The position numbers and the translations under genes are program-made. Of a stretch of 64,000 nt of DNA, positions 8,018 to 17,147 are shown one piece after another. The first letter of the stretch is position 1. Each line of letters opens with the position of its first letter. The DNA comes from Pantoea agglomerans (GTDB taxonomy: Bacteria; Pseudomonadota; Gammaproteobacteria; Enterobacterales; Enterobacteriaceae): NCBI RefSeq assembly GCF_020149765.1, contig NZ_CP083809.1, positions 2,108,001 to 2,172,000 of the forward strand. The letters are read 5' to 3'. Below the pieces are notes generated by a model. That model was not told where the DNA came from. It was given only the letters and a program-made list of their open reading frames with translations, and did not search any database.

Positions 8018-9193
8018 ATGCAAAGCATTACGGCGCGATCCGCCTTTTCTTTTCCCATGCTGGTGTCGGGTTTCGTTGCCGTGCTGGTCGGCTACAGCAG
8101 CTCCGCGGCCATTATTTTTCAGGCCGCGCAGGCTGCCGGCGCTTCGCCGACGCAGATCGGCGGCTGGCTGTCGATACTGGGTATCGCGATGGGCCTCTGT
8201 TCGCTGGGTCTGTCGCTCTGGACGCGCATGCCGATCCTCTGCGCCTGGTCCACCCCCGGGGCGGCGCTGCTGGCGACCAGCCTGCAGGGCCTTTCCATCA
8301 ATGAGGCGGTCGGCGTGTTTATCTTCGCCAACGCGCTGATTGTGCTGAGCGGCGTGACCGGCCTGTTTGCGCGCCTGATGAAGGTGATCCCGCCCGCGCT
8401 GGCCTCCGCCATGCTCGCCGGGATCCTGCTGCGCTTCGGGCTGGAAGCCTTTACCGGCCTGCAGAACGATAGTGCGCTGTGCGGCGCGATGCTGCTGAGC
8501 TGGCTGCTGGCGCGGCGCTGGCTGGCGCGCTACGCCATTCTGGCGACGCTGGCGGTGGGCATCGCGGTGGCGCTTGCCCGGCACGAAATTCATTTTCCGG
8601 CGCAGATAGCGAGCTTCGCGCTGCCGCAGGGCATCATGCCGCATTTTAGCCTGACCGCGCTGCTCGGCGTCGGCCTGCCCTTTTTTCTCGTTACCATGGC
8701 GTCGCAAAATGCGCCGGGCATCGCCACGCTGCAGGCGCACGGCTATCAGCCACCGGTCTCGGCGCTGATGAGCTGGACCGGGCTGGTCGCCCTGCTGCTG
8801 TCGCCGTTCGGCGGGTTTTCCGTCTGTATCGCCGCCATCACCGCCGCTATCTGCATGGGCGATGAGGTTGACCCTGACCCGCGCCGCTGCTGGATGGCCG
8901 CCGCGCTGGCCGGCCTGTTTTATCTGCTGGCCGGGCTCTCGGGCGCGCTTATCGCCGCCCTGTTTGTGGCGCTGCCGTCGCCGCTTATCGCCACCCTCGC
9001 CGGGCTGGCGCTGCTGTCGACCTTTAGCGGCAGCCTGACGCGCGCGCTGGCGCAGCCCGATACCCGCGACACCGCCGCCATTACCTTTCTGATTACCGCC
9101 TCCGGCCTCTCGCTGTCTGGCATTGGCGCGGCGTTCTGGGGGCTGGTCGGCGGCGTTGTGGCGCACGCCGTGCTGACGCGCCGCGCACCATAA
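8018..9193 (+). CDS. benE: Benzoate/H+ symporter-family transporter, BenE (YdcO)-like
   Basis: 391 residues from the ATG at 8018, which has GCGGAGG seven bases upstream; the open frame extends further but into the operator. It has about twelve hydrophobic segments with family features: 'VGYSSSAAIIFQAAQAAGAS' near the start (locator), 'WSTPGAALLA' and 'TMASQNAPGIATLQAHGY'. BenE-type proteins are inner-membrane transporters related to the xanthine/uracil permease fold; the actual substrate in E. coli YdcO is not established. Divergent from the SutR-like regulator. Confidence 0.82.
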   Translation: MQSITARSAFSFPMLVSGFVAVLVGYSSSAAIIFQAAQAAGASPTQIGGWLSILGIAMGLCSLGLSLWTRMPILCAWSTPGAALLATSLQGLSINEAVGVFIFANALIVLSGVTGLFARLMKVIPPALASAMLAGILLRFGLEAFTGLQNDSALCGAMLLSWLLARRWLARYAILATLAVGIAVALARHEIHFPAQIASFALPQGIMPHFSLTALLGVGLPFFLVTMASQNAPGIATLQAHGYQPPVSALMSWTGLVALLLSPFGGFSVCIAAITAAICMGDEVDPDPRRCWMAAALAGLFYLLAGLSGALIAALFVALPSPLIATLAGLALLSTFSGSLTRALAQPDTRDTAAITFLITASGLSLSGIGAAFWGLVGGVVAHAVLTRRAP

Positions 9194-9355
9194 CCGGCTG
9201 GGCGCGCTGTGCATTTTTTATCGCAGCGCGCGAAAAACGCCCTTAATTATCGTTTTTTCCGCCGTTTGATTTGCCGTAGCCCGGCGTAAAATCACTCTAA
9301 TCGCCGATATCACACGATTTTCTGCCTTACACTTTGACCGATAAGGGCCCAACAG

Positions 9356-10675
9356 GTGGCAAAAACTTTTCTGCGCAGCGGCAATCTTGACGCGGTGCTG
9401 GCGCTGGGTGAAAACGGCCAGCCGGTTTACGCATCCGCGCTGCAAATTCGCGAAACGCTGCGGCTACGCCGTCAGACCGTGCTGGCCAACTGCCTGGCTA
9501 TTCCTCAGCCTAATGCGCGTGGTGACCGTCTCGACTGGTACGCGCCCTTCAGCGGCAAGGTTAAATCCTGGCTGGGTGCCAGCGATCGCGAGCGCCGGCA
9601 GGCGCTGGAACAGCTGACGGCAACGCAGCAGGAGATGCAGGATCTCAGCGCGCGCGCGCGCGACGCGGAGAATCCGGCGATGCGCCTGTTCGGCGCGCTG
9701 CTGAGCAAAGCGCTGCAGTTTCCCGATCAGCAGTATGTCTACCTGGTGGACGGCAAGCCGGTGATCACCTTCTGGGGCTTTGTCGACGCTCAGTCGCGCA
9801 CGCGCGACGACGCGCTCGCCTGCCTGCGCGATACGCTGGAGGCGTCGCTGCCGCCGCTGCTGCCGGAAGTCACCGTTACTGCACCGCAGCCGGCGATGGC
9901 AGAGATGCCACTGATGGTCGCTGAGCCTGTGCCCGTGCCGGAACCCGTCGCCGACGCGGTGCCGGTCGCCGCGACGCCTCCTGTCGCGTCAGCAGCAGCG
10001 CCCGCTGTCGCGCCGGTCACAAAGCGCCGCGCCTTCCGCCTCTGGTATCTGACGCCGGTCGCGCTGGCCGTTGCCGGGGCCGCCGCGTTCTGGCTGCATC
10101 AGCCGGTGCAGGTCGCTGCGCCGCAGCTGGCCGCACCGGCGGCCACCGCTATCGCGCCGCCTGCCGCACTGGTCGCCGCACAAAAGCTCGCCGCTACCCT
10201 GCCGCAAACGCCAGCCAGCGTTGCCGCGCCCGCCGAAACGGCAGCGCCTTCCGCTACCCTTGCCAGCGTAGTGACGCCCGCCGTTCCCGCCGCGGGCGAC
10301 GCGCTGAAAATGAGCGTGGAGGATGTGCGTACCGGCGCGATCAACGTCGTTGACGGCCGCTGGCGCGTGGTGATGCAAAATTCCCTGCCGGGGGGCGCAT
10401 CGCCGGTGCTGCACTATGAGATCCGCGGCGGTAAAGGCAGCGCCACGGTCACCCAGGGCAATAACCTGCGCTGCAGCGCCGATGAAGTCTCCGCCGCCAT
10501 GCTCGGCAGCGGTCAGCTCTCGGTGCGCAGCCGCTATACCGCAAAATGCAGCGACGGCTCGCGCTACCGCATGCCGCAGCTGATGTGTAAGCCGGGAGAC
10601 GGCGCCGCCGTGTGCGAAGCGCTGTTCAGCGATGACAAATCCTTCCCGATGACGATTAAGCGTGAGAGTAAGTAA
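9356..10675 (+). CDS. srfA: SrfA family protein
   Basis: 439 residues, first gene of the srfABC operon (named in Salmonella as SsrB-regulated factors). Start is GTG at 9356. N-terminal soluble region (1-165), then a Pro/Ala-rich linker (about 168-222), one transmembrane helix at about 228-247 preceded by K-R-R, a second Ala/Pro linker, and a C-terminal domain (about 310-439) with four Cys. This gives a cytoplasmic N-terminus and a periplasmic C-terminal domain by charge rule. Molecular function is unknown. srfB starts three bases after its stop. Confidence 0.85.
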   Translation: MAKTFLRSGNLDAVLALGENGQPVYASALQIRETLRLRRQTVLANCLAIPQPNARGDRLDWYAPFSGKVKSWLGASDRERRQALEQLTATQQEMQDLSARARDAENPAMRLFGALLSKALQFPDQQYVYLVDGKPVITFWGFVDAQSRTRDDALACLRDTLEASLPPLLPEVTVTAPQPAMAEMPLMVAEPVPVPEPVADAVPVAATPPVASAAAPAVAPVTKRRAFRLWYLTPVALAVAGAAAFWLHQPVQVAAPQLAAPAATAIAPPAALVAAQKLAATLPQTPASVAAPAETAAPSATLASVVTPAVPAAGDALKMSVEDVRTGAINVVDGRWRVVMQNSLPGGASPVLHYEIRGGKGSATVTQGNNLRCSADEVSAAMLGSGQLSVRSRYTAKCSDGSRYRMPQLMCKPGDGAAVCEALFSDDKSFPMTIKRESK

Positions 10676-10677
10676 CC

Positions 10678-13641
10678 ATGTTGGCTCCCCTGATCGATGA
10701 CAAACAAAAAATCACGCTGATTGAAGAGAGCGGCGTGCAGTTTCTGGATTTCGGCCTGCGCATCGCAGCAGGCCAGGCGCGCCGCCAGTTTGTGCGCCAG
10801 ACCGCAAACGGTCCGCTGCTGCGCCTCAACGTCGACGGCAACAGCGGCAAGTTTCTGCTCTATCCGCAGGATGGCGGCGCGCCGGAAGTGGTGCGCCCGG
10901 AATCGGACGTGGCGCTGGCCGACTCGCTGACGCTGCTGGCGGACTGCTGGCTGCCCCTGCCGATGCTGCGCTGCGCCAGCGGCCGTCGCTTTATCGGCGG
11001 CCCGGAGAACTGGGCGCGCCTGCGCCTCACCGCGCTGGCGCAGCCCGATGCGGCGGGCAATACCCACCGCGTGACCCTGGCGTTCGATACCCGCTGCGTG
11101 GCGCAGGAGGATGGCGGCGAGCAGCTCGGCCTGACCGCCGCCGACGCGCAAAACGGCGTCACCTTCTCACTCGCCTGGCACAACTACGAGCTGGGCGAGT
11201 TTCTCGATCATATCTGGGTAGACGGCTGGCTGCGTGAGGCGTTCAGCGACCGCGTCGGCGACCGCCGCGAACAGGCGATCGCGCAGGCGCTGCGCGAGTT
11301 TGAGTATCAGGCGCACTACCTGAACCTGCTGGAGCTGCTCGGCGAGCAGCTTAACCTGAACGATATCCATCTTCAGGCCGCCACCCAGCAAACGCCGGCG
11401 GTGAACGTCGATATTATTCTCGACGTCGGCAACTCGCACACCTGCGGCATCCTGGTAGAAGATCACCCGGAAGAGAGCAACGGCCTGAAGCAGACCTACG
11501 AACTCCAGCTGCGCGACCTTTCGCAGCCGCATCAGGTCTATAACGAACTGTTTGACAGCCGGCTGGAGTTTGCGGAAACGAACTTCGGCAAGGCGAGCTT
11601 TTCGCTGCAGAGCGGCCGCGAAAACGCCTTTATGTGGCCGTCGCTGACGCGCGTGGGCCGCGAGGCGAGCCGCCTGGCGCTGCAGCGCGCCGGCCTTGAG
11701 GGCAGCACCGGCATCTCCAGCCCGCGCCGCTATCTCTGGGACGAGGCGCGCTACCAGCCAGGCTGGCGCTTTAACCAGCCGCAGGGTGCAAACGAGCCGC
11801 AGGCCAACGCCGCGCCCTTCACCTTTCTGCTGAATGACGAAGGTGAGCCGCTGCACGCGCTCGCCGAGGACGATCGCCTGCCGGTCTTTTCCGCCCACTA
11901 CAGCCGCAGCTCGCTGATGACCTTTATGCTGTGCGAACTGCTGGCGCAGGCGCTGATGCAGATGAACAGCGCCGCGCAGCGCCAGCGCATGCCGCAGAGC
12001 CACGCGCCGCGCCAGCTGCGCCACGTTATCCTGACCCTGCCGTCGGCGATGCCGAAGCCGGAGCGCGAGATTTTCCGCCGCCGCATGCAGCAGGCGATCG
12101 CGCTGGTGTGGAAAGCCGAGGGCTGGCACGCGGCCGACGAGCCGTTTGACGCCGCCACGCCGCCCACGTGCCGCAAGCCGGTGCCGGACGTGCAGATGGA
12201 GTGGGACGAGGCTACCTGTGGCCAGATGGTCTGGCTGTTCAACGAAACGCAGGTCAACTTCGCCGGACGCGCGCAGGACTTCTTTAGCAGCACCGCGCGC
12301 CCGGATCGTCCGCGCGAAGCGGACGAAGTGCCGGGCAAAAGCCTGCGCATCGCCTCGATCGATATCGGCGGCGGCACCACCGATCTGGCGATTACCCACT
12401 ACCGTCTCGACGACGGCCAGGGCAATAACGTCAAAATTACCCCGCGCCTGCTGTTCCGCGAAGGCTTTAAAGTCGCGGGCGACGATATTCTGCTGGACGT
12501 TATCCAGCTCTGGATCCTGCCTGCGCTGCAGCAGAGCCTGCAAAAGGCGGGCCTGACGCTGGCCGAGCCGCTGCTGAACAAGCTGTTCGGCCACGACGGC
12601 CGCCTCGACGGGCAGGCTACGCTGCGCCAGCAGGCGACGCTGCAGCTGTTTATTCCGCTGGCGCAGGCGGTGCTGGAGCGCTACGAAAGCTGGGACCCGC
12701 TGGAGAGCCACGCGGAGATTAACGCCCTGTTCGGCGAACTGGTGGAGAGCCGTCCGGCCGACGCGGTGCTCGCCTTTATCAACGGCGAGATCCAGCGCGC
12801 CCTGGGCGCCGACAGCGGTTTCGATCTGCTGGAAGTGCCGCTGATCGTCAGCCTTGCACAGCTGCACGCCGAGTTTATGCAGCACCGCATGGCGATTATT
12901 CCGGCGCTGCGCTCAATGTGCGAGGTGGTGTCGCTCTATCAGTGCGATGTGCTGCTGCTCACCGGCCGCCCGTCGCGCTTCCCCGGCATTCAGGCGCTGG
13001 TGCGCCATCTGCAGCCGCTGCCGGGCAGCCGCATTCTGTCGCTGGAGGGCTATCACACCAGCGACTGGTATCCGTTCAACAAACATGGCCGCATCGACAA
13101 CCCGAAATCCACCGCGGCGGTAGGCGCGATGCTCTGCCTGCTGGCGCTGGATCTGCGCCTTAACAGCTTCTGGTTCCGCGCGGGCGATTTCGAGCCCTAC
13201 TCGACGATCCGCTATCTTGGCGTGCTGGATGAAAATCAGGCGCTGACCGACGATAATCTCTGCTACGGCGATATCGATCTCGACGACCGGAGCTTCGCGC
13301 TGGACCGCAAAAGCAGCTTCCGCATTCGCGGCAACGTCTGCCTCGGCTTCCGCCAGCTCGACAACGATCGCTGGCCCGCGTCGCCGCTCTACAGCCTGAC
13401 CCTGAACGACGCTCAGCTGGCGCGCAAGGTGGCCGGAGAGAGCGTGCTGCGCGTGAAGCTGGCGGTTGCGCCCGGCCCGACGCTGCCGGGGCCGGAGCGC
13501 CTGGTGCTGAGCGACGCCCGCCTTGACGATGGCACCCGCGTGCCGCTCGAGCAGCTGAGCCTGAAGCTCAACACCCTCTCGCCGACGGGCAACGCCAACG
13601 CCCAGTACTGGATTGACAGCGGAAGCCTTTGTAAACGATGA
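10678..13641 (+). CDS. srfB: SrfB family protein with actin/Hsp70-like nucleotide-binding motifs
   Basis: 987 residues, matching the large size of SrfB. Two phosphate-loop-like motifs of the actin/Hsp70 superfamily are visible: 'DIILDVGNSHTCGILVED' at about 244-261 and 'SIDIGGGTTDLAITHY' at about 559-574; a later 'VLLLTGRPSRFPGIQALV' region near 760 resembles the adenosine motif of the same fold. So the protein probably binds ATP. Annotated as a virulence factor in other bacteria, but the activity is not established. Its stop overlaps the srfC start (ATGA), implying translational coupling and a complex. Confidence 0.87.
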   Translation: MLAPLIDDKQKITLIEESGVQFLDFGLRIAAGQARRQFVRQTANGPLLRLNVDGNSGKFLLYPQDGGAPEVVRPESDVALADSLTLLADCWLPLPMLRCASGRRFIGGPENWARLRLTALAQPDAAGNTHRVTLAFDTRCVAQEDGGEQLGLTAADAQNGVTFSLAWHNYELGEFLDHIWVDGWLREAFSDRVGDRREQAIAQALREFEYQAHYLNLLELLGEQLNLNDIHLQAATQQTPAVNVDIILDVGNSHTCGILVEDHPEESNGLKQTYELQLRDLSQPHQVYNELFDSRLEFAETNFGKASFSLQSGRENAFMWPSLTRVGREASRLALQRAGLEGSTGISSPRRYLWDEARYQPGWRFNQPQGANEPQANAAPFTFLLNDEGEPLHALAEDDRLPVFSAHYSRSSLMTFMLCELLAQALMQMNSAAQRQRMPQSHAPRQLRHVILTLPSAMPKPEREIFRRRMQQAIALVWKAEGWHAADEPFDAATPPTCRKPVPDVQMEWDEATCGQMVWLFNETQVNFAGRAQDFFSSTARPDRPREADEVPGKSLRIASIDIGGGTTDLAITHYRLDDGQGNNVKITPRLLFREGFKVAGDDILLDVIQLWILPALQQSLQKAGLTLAEPLLNKLFGHDGRLDGQATLRQQATLQLFIPLAQAVLERYESWDPLESHAEINALFGELVESRPADAVLAFINGEIQRALGADSGFDLLEVPLIVSLAQLHAEFMQHRMAIIPALRSMCEVVSLYQCDVLLLTGRPSRFPGIQALVRHLQPLPGSRILSLEGYHTSDWYPFNKHGRIDNPKSTAAVGAMLCLLALDLRLNSFWFRAGDFEPYSTIRYLGVLDENQALTDDNLCYGDIDLDDRSFALDRKSSFRIRGNVCLGFRQLDNDRWPASPLYSLTLNDAQLARKVAGESVLRVKLAVAPGPTLPGPERLVLSDARLDDGTRVPLEQLSLKLNTLSPTGNANAQYWIDSGSLCKR

Positions 13642-16013
13642 GAACTGTAAAACCGCGCCAGCCGCAGACGCTGGCAAAACGCCTTGGCCTGCTGCAGGAG
13701 GCGCTTAACGCCAGCCTGGGCTGGATCGCCGAACACCGCGACGCGTCGCCGCGCCTGGCGCTGGAGGCGGAAACCTTCACGCGCCAGCTGCGCCGCGCCC
13801 GCGTGCAGAGCGATGCGCTGGCCCAGCAGGTCGCCCGTCCGGTGACGCTGGCGCTGTTCGGCCAGTCGCAGGCGGGTAAAGCCTGGCTGCTGAGCGAAAT
13901 GGTCGCCGACGCGCAGGGGCAGCTGCTGACGCGCCTCGGCGAAAAAAGCCTGAACGTCTTCCAGCAGATCAATCCCGGCAATCTCGACTTCGCTGCGGCG
14001 ACCCGCTACTGCCATCAGCGCGACCCCCTTTCCGGTGAATGGCCGGTGGAGCTGCAGCTGCTGGGCGAGGCGGAAATTTTACGCCTGGTGCTGAGCTGCC
14101 GTCATACGGCGGCGCAGCCGGAAAGCGCCCAGCTCGACCAGCAGCTGCAGCGCCTGCAGCGCCAGCGGCTCAGCGCCCCGGTGGGCGGGCTCGACAGCGA
14201 CGCGCTGGTCACGCTCTGGGCCTGGAGCCGTCGTCACCGCTGTCACGATCCGCGGCTCGACCGCCATTTCTGGCCGCAGGCGGTCGAACTGGCCCCGGCG
14301 CTCAGCGTGGACGACCGGGTGCAGCTCTTTGCGCTGCTGTGGCCGACGCAGCCGGAGCTGAGCGAGGCGCTGCGCGCGCTGCTGCATCTGCGCCATCAGC
14401 TGCGCAGTGCCAGCCGCGTGCTTGCGCCGCTTAGCCTGCTGACGGATGAGGCGCTGCTGCCGAGCGAACAGCTGATCGCGCCCGCCAGCGAGCAGGATCG
14501 GCAGATGAAGGTGGAAGTCTGCCCGCTGAACGGCAACCGCATCGGCAAGCCGCAGCAGGTGGCGCTCGGCTGGCTGGCGCTGCTGACCCTGGAGCTGACC
14601 ATCCCCTTAAGCTCCACGCCGCGCACCGCCCTGTTTGACGACGCCGATATGCTGGATCTGCCCGCGCCCGGCGCGCCCGCCGATGCGGCGGCGCTGGAGG
14701 AGCGTCAGCGTCTGGAGCAGCAGGATCCGCTGCTTGCCCGACTGCTGGAGCAGAAACGCGCCCTGCTGCCTGGCTTTTACGCCACGCGCCAGGGGATCGA
14801 TTTAATGCTGGTCTGCACCGCCGCCAGCCAGCGCCAGGATGTCGATGTCGCCAGCCGCGCGCTGCGCGAATGGCAGCTGCATCAGCCGCCGCGCGAAAAC
14901 GGCGAAAAGCCGCGCCTGATTTGGGCCATCACCCCTTATGACGCGCGCCATCAGCAGATTAACGTCGATGAGGCGGTACAGCGCCAGATCGGCCAGCCCG
15001 GTCAGCGCTGGGGATCGATGCTGGCGCTCGATCGCGCCGGCGTCGATCGCATGGCGGAGTGGCTGCAGGATGAGATGCAGCCCGATGCGCGCCGCGATCG
15101 GCTGCTGGCCGAGCTGCGCGCCCTGCAGCACAGCGTGCTGGAGCGTCGACTGCTGCCCTGGACCGATGCCGAAGCGAGCGCCGAACAGGCGGCGCGCAGG
15201 CAGACCATCGCCGATACGCTGCTGAAATGTCTGCAGCACCGCACCGGCCTGCACGGCGAACTGCTGGAGCGGCTGCAGCCGCCGCGCGAAACGCTGCGCC
15301 AGCTCTGGCTCAGCCAGCATGATGCGCCGACCACGGCCGCGGCGATCCGCGCTGAGGCGCCCGCGCAGCATTTCGGCGTCGGATTTGAATTCGATCTCTT
15401 TAGCGATACGCCGCTGGCCGAGCCGGCGGGCGCGCCGCATCAGGTCAGCGCCGTGGGACAGAGCTTTGCGCGCCAGGTAATGGCGCTGTGGCTCGATCAT
15501 CTGCGCGAGCTGCCGGAGAACCGCAGCCTGCTGACGCTGCTGAATGTGGATCGCGGCACGCTGGAGTGGCTGGTAGAAGAGCTGATCGTTGCCAGCTTCC
15601 GCCTCGATATGCTGACGTCGCTGGAGCAGGCGCTGCACGAGCCGGAAAACCCCACCGTTACCCATGAGTCGCGCGCCGATCGTCAGGTTTCCCGCGCCAT
15701 GACGGTGCTGGGGGATTTTGTCGCCTGGCTGGGCTTTTTACAGCGTGATGAAGCGGAACGGCCGCCGAGCCGCGTCAATCGCGGCCAGCCGATTTTTGCG
15801 CGTCCGCCCGCGCCGAGCGTCAGCTTCTCTGCCGGACAGCGCCTGACGCGCCTCTCCGCCGCGCCCGCCAACCACACCGCCTACTATATTTACGACTGGC
15901 TGGTCGGGCTCAATTCGGTGATCCTGGAGAACAACGGTCACGCCGGTGGACGCGACGTCACGCCCGCCGCGCGCGCCGCGCTGACCGCCATCCTCGCGAC
16001 GCTGCGCAGCTAA
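13638..16013 (+). CDS. srfC: SrfC family protein with P-loop-like motif
   Basis: 791 residues, third gene of srfABC. Near residues 73-85 the sequence L-F-G-Q-S-Q-A-G-K-A-W-L-L has the layout of a Walker A loop (GxxxxGK) but with Ala instead of Ser/Thr after the Lys. Long helical, Gln/Arg/Leu-rich stretches (about 145-300) follow, and 'LALDRAGVDRMAEWL' near 455. Possibly a large GTPase-like protein; this is inference. The gene ends tail to tail with barstar, the two stop codons overlapping by three bases. Confidence 0.85.
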   Translation: MRTVKPRQPQTLAKRLGLLQEALNASLGWIAEHRDASPRLALEAETFTRQLRRARVQSDALAQQVARPVTLALFGQSQAGKAWLLSEMVADAQGQLLTRLGEKSLNVFQQINPGNLDFAAATRYCHQRDPLSGEWPVELQLLGEAEILRLVLSCRHTAAQPESAQLDQQLQRLQRQRLSAPVGGLDSDALVTLWAWSRRHRCHDPRLDRHFWPQAVELAPALSVDDRVQLFALLWPTQPELSEALRALLHLRHQLRSASRVLAPLSLLTDEALLPSEQLIAPASEQDRQMKVEVCPLNGNRIGKPQQVALGWLALLTLELTIPLSSTPRTALFDDADMLDLPAPGAPADAAALEERQRLEQQDPLLARLLEQKRALLPGFYATRQGIDLMLVCTAASQRQDVDVASRALREWQLHQPPRENGEKPRLIWAITPYDARHQQINVDEAVQRQIGQPGQRWGSMLALDRAGVDRMAEWLQDEMQPDARRDRLLAELRALQHSVLERRLLPWTDAEASAEQAARRQTIADTLLKCLQHRTGLHGELLERLQPPRETLRQLWLSQHDAPTTAAAIRAEAPAQHFGVGFEFDLFSDTPLAEPAGAPHQVSAVGQSFARQVMALWLDHLRELPENRSLLTLLNVDRGTLEWLVEELIVASFRLDMLTSLEQALHEPENPTVTHESRADRQVSRAMTVLGDFVAWLGFLQRDEAERPPSRVNRGQPIFARPPAPSVSFSAGQRLTRLSAAPANHTAYYIYDWLVGLNSVILENNGHAGGRDVTPAARAALTAILATLRS

Positions 16014-16279
16014 TCCCGCTTCAGGCGCAGGTCGCCCTCCAGCGCCTGCGCCGCCTCTTCCAGCAGCGCCAGCACGGCGGCAAACTCGTCGCGCTTTTCC
16101 GCCTCCGCCGCGTGGCGCAGATGAATACGCGCCGGCAGCGCCATGCCGCCGGTCAGCCAGTCCCACAGCGCGTCCAGATTATTGCCGAAGGCGAACGGGC
16201 AATGACTCTGCTGCGCCAGCGTCTGGTAGAGCGCATCGCGATCCGCCAGGCGACGAAAGTCGAGCGTAATGGTCAGCAT
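16010..16279 (-). CDS. Barstar-family ribonuclease inhibitor
   Basis: 89 residues, the length of Bacillus barstar. The barnase-binding helix is kept: N-N-L-D-A-L-W-D-W-L-T-G, in which D36, W39 and D40 match barstar D35, W38 and D39, the residues that plug the RNase active site. It starts two bases after the barnase stop, so the two are co-translated, and it stays in the cytosol (no signal peptide), protecting the cell from unexported enzyme. Related to E. coli YhcO. Confidence 0.88.
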   Translation of the reverse strand: MLTITLDFRRLADRDALYQTLAQQSHCPFAFGNNLDALWDWLTGGMALPARIHLRHAAEAEKRDEFAAVLALLEEAAQALEGDLRLKRD

Positions 16280-16281
16280 CT

Positions 16282-16716
16282 TCAGGGCACCTGCTTAAAG
16301 CTGCGGTAGTGATCGGTGGTGATATAGACCAGGCCGTCAGAAGAGTAGACCAGCCGATCCGCCTCGCGATGGCCGCAGCGATAGTTGACGTCAGCTTCAT
16401 ACCAGAGGCGTCCGCTGCGCTGCGGCAGGCGCTTTTCACGATTGCCGAAGCGGTCACCGCCGATCGCTTTGCCCGGCAGCACCTCGCACAGATTGCCTTT
16501 GGCCGGATCCCAGCCGCGACGGCGCGCGTCATTTTTGCTGATGTAATATGAGGGTAGCTGCTGATGTTGCAGCAGGTAACGCGCCACGGTACGCGCATCG
16601 GTCAGCGAGCTGATATCACCGGTTTCAGGCGTGGGTGAAACGTTCAGGTGGGGTTTAAGACCGGCCCAGGCGGCCGCAAGCACGATGAACAGTGCAATCC
16701 AGAGTTTTTTTGACAT
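16282..16716 (-). CDS. Secreted barnase-type ribonuclease
   Basis: 144 residues. The first 20 form a signal peptide or membrane anchor (KK then a Leu/Ala/Trp-rich core). From about residue 40 it aligns to Bacillus barnase without gaps at an offset of 34: K61, R93, E107, R117, R121 and H136 match barnase K27, R59, E73, R83, R87 and H102, so the general base (E73) and acid (H102) are present. Cys77 and Cys114 fall on barnase positions 43 and 80 and could form a disulfide in the periplasm. Catalysis: guanyl-preferring RNA cleavage by 2',3'-cyclisation. Immediately followed by its barstar. Confidence 0.92.
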   Translation of the reverse strand: MSKKLWIALFIVLAAAWAGLKPHLNVSPTPETGDISSLTDARTVARYLLQHQQLPSYYISKNDARRRGWDPAKGNLCEVLPGKAIGGDRFGNREKRLPQRSGRLWYEADVNYRCGHREADRLVYSSDGLVYITTDHYRSFKQVP

Positions 16717-16775
16717 GATGGCATCCCAGACAACAGGACGCTGATAATACCAGCTTTAGCGGGCAGATACAGCGC

Positions 16776-16794
16776 GGGCCAGCGAAGCTGGCCC
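16776..16794. other. Hairpin between rarA-like gene and barnase gene
   Basis: GGGCCAGC-gaa-GCTGGCCC gives a perfect 8-bp stem downstream of the regulator stop. There is no T-run on the minus strand after it, so it may slow but is not a textbook terminator. Confidence 0.4.
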
Positions 16795-16802
16795 TGCGGG
16801 GA

Positions 16803-17147
16803 TCACTGCATGGCTTGCATCTGCGCCCCATGTCGACGCCAGGCGCCTGGCGCGACGCCGTACTGGCGTTTAAAGCTGCGGTTGAAAGACTGCTGCGAGT
16901 CGAAGCCCAGCGAAATCGCCACGTTGAGGATCGGCTCGTTGGTGGTCGTCAGACGATCCGCGGATTTCTTCAGCTTCTTGATGCGGATGTACTCACCCAG
17001 CGGATAGCCGGTGTGCTCTTTAAACATACGCTGCAGGTGCCATTTGGAATAGCCTGCGCGCTCCGATACGGTGTCCAGATCCAGACGTGCTTCGATGTTG
17101 TTATCGATCCAGTCGATTAGATCGTGAATAAATGCGTCGCTCATCAT
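16803..17147 (-). CDS. rarA: MarA/SoxS/RarA-type AraC-family activator
   Basis: About 113 residues: only the two helix-turn-helix motifs of AraC proteins, without a ligand domain, as in MarA, SoxS, RamA and RarA. First HTH around 'DTVSERAGYSKWHLQRMFKE' (locator), second around 'VAISLGFDSQQSFNRSFKRQ'. ATG at 17147 or the adjacent ATG at 17144, with GGGAG upstream. Divergent from OqxA/OqxB-like pump genes, the position of rarA in Klebsiella, so it probably activates them; the name rests on context, since the sequence is intermediate between MarA and SoxS. Confidence 0.7.
   Translation of the reverse strand: MMSDAFIHDLIDWIDNNIEARLDLDTVSERAGYSKWHLQRMFKEHTGYPLGEYIRIKKLKKSADRLTTTNEPILNVAISLGFDSQQSFNRSFKRQYGVAPGAWRRHGAQMQAMQ

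Noticed and set aside
7889..9214. 441-codon minus-strand frame opposite benE
   Set aside because: Low-complexity Arg/Gln/Gly/His translation; benE is a clear membrane protein on the plus strand.
11167..12885. 572-codon minus-strand frame inside srfB
   Set aside because: Arg/Gln/Ala/His-rich antisense artefact typical of high-GC genes; no family features.
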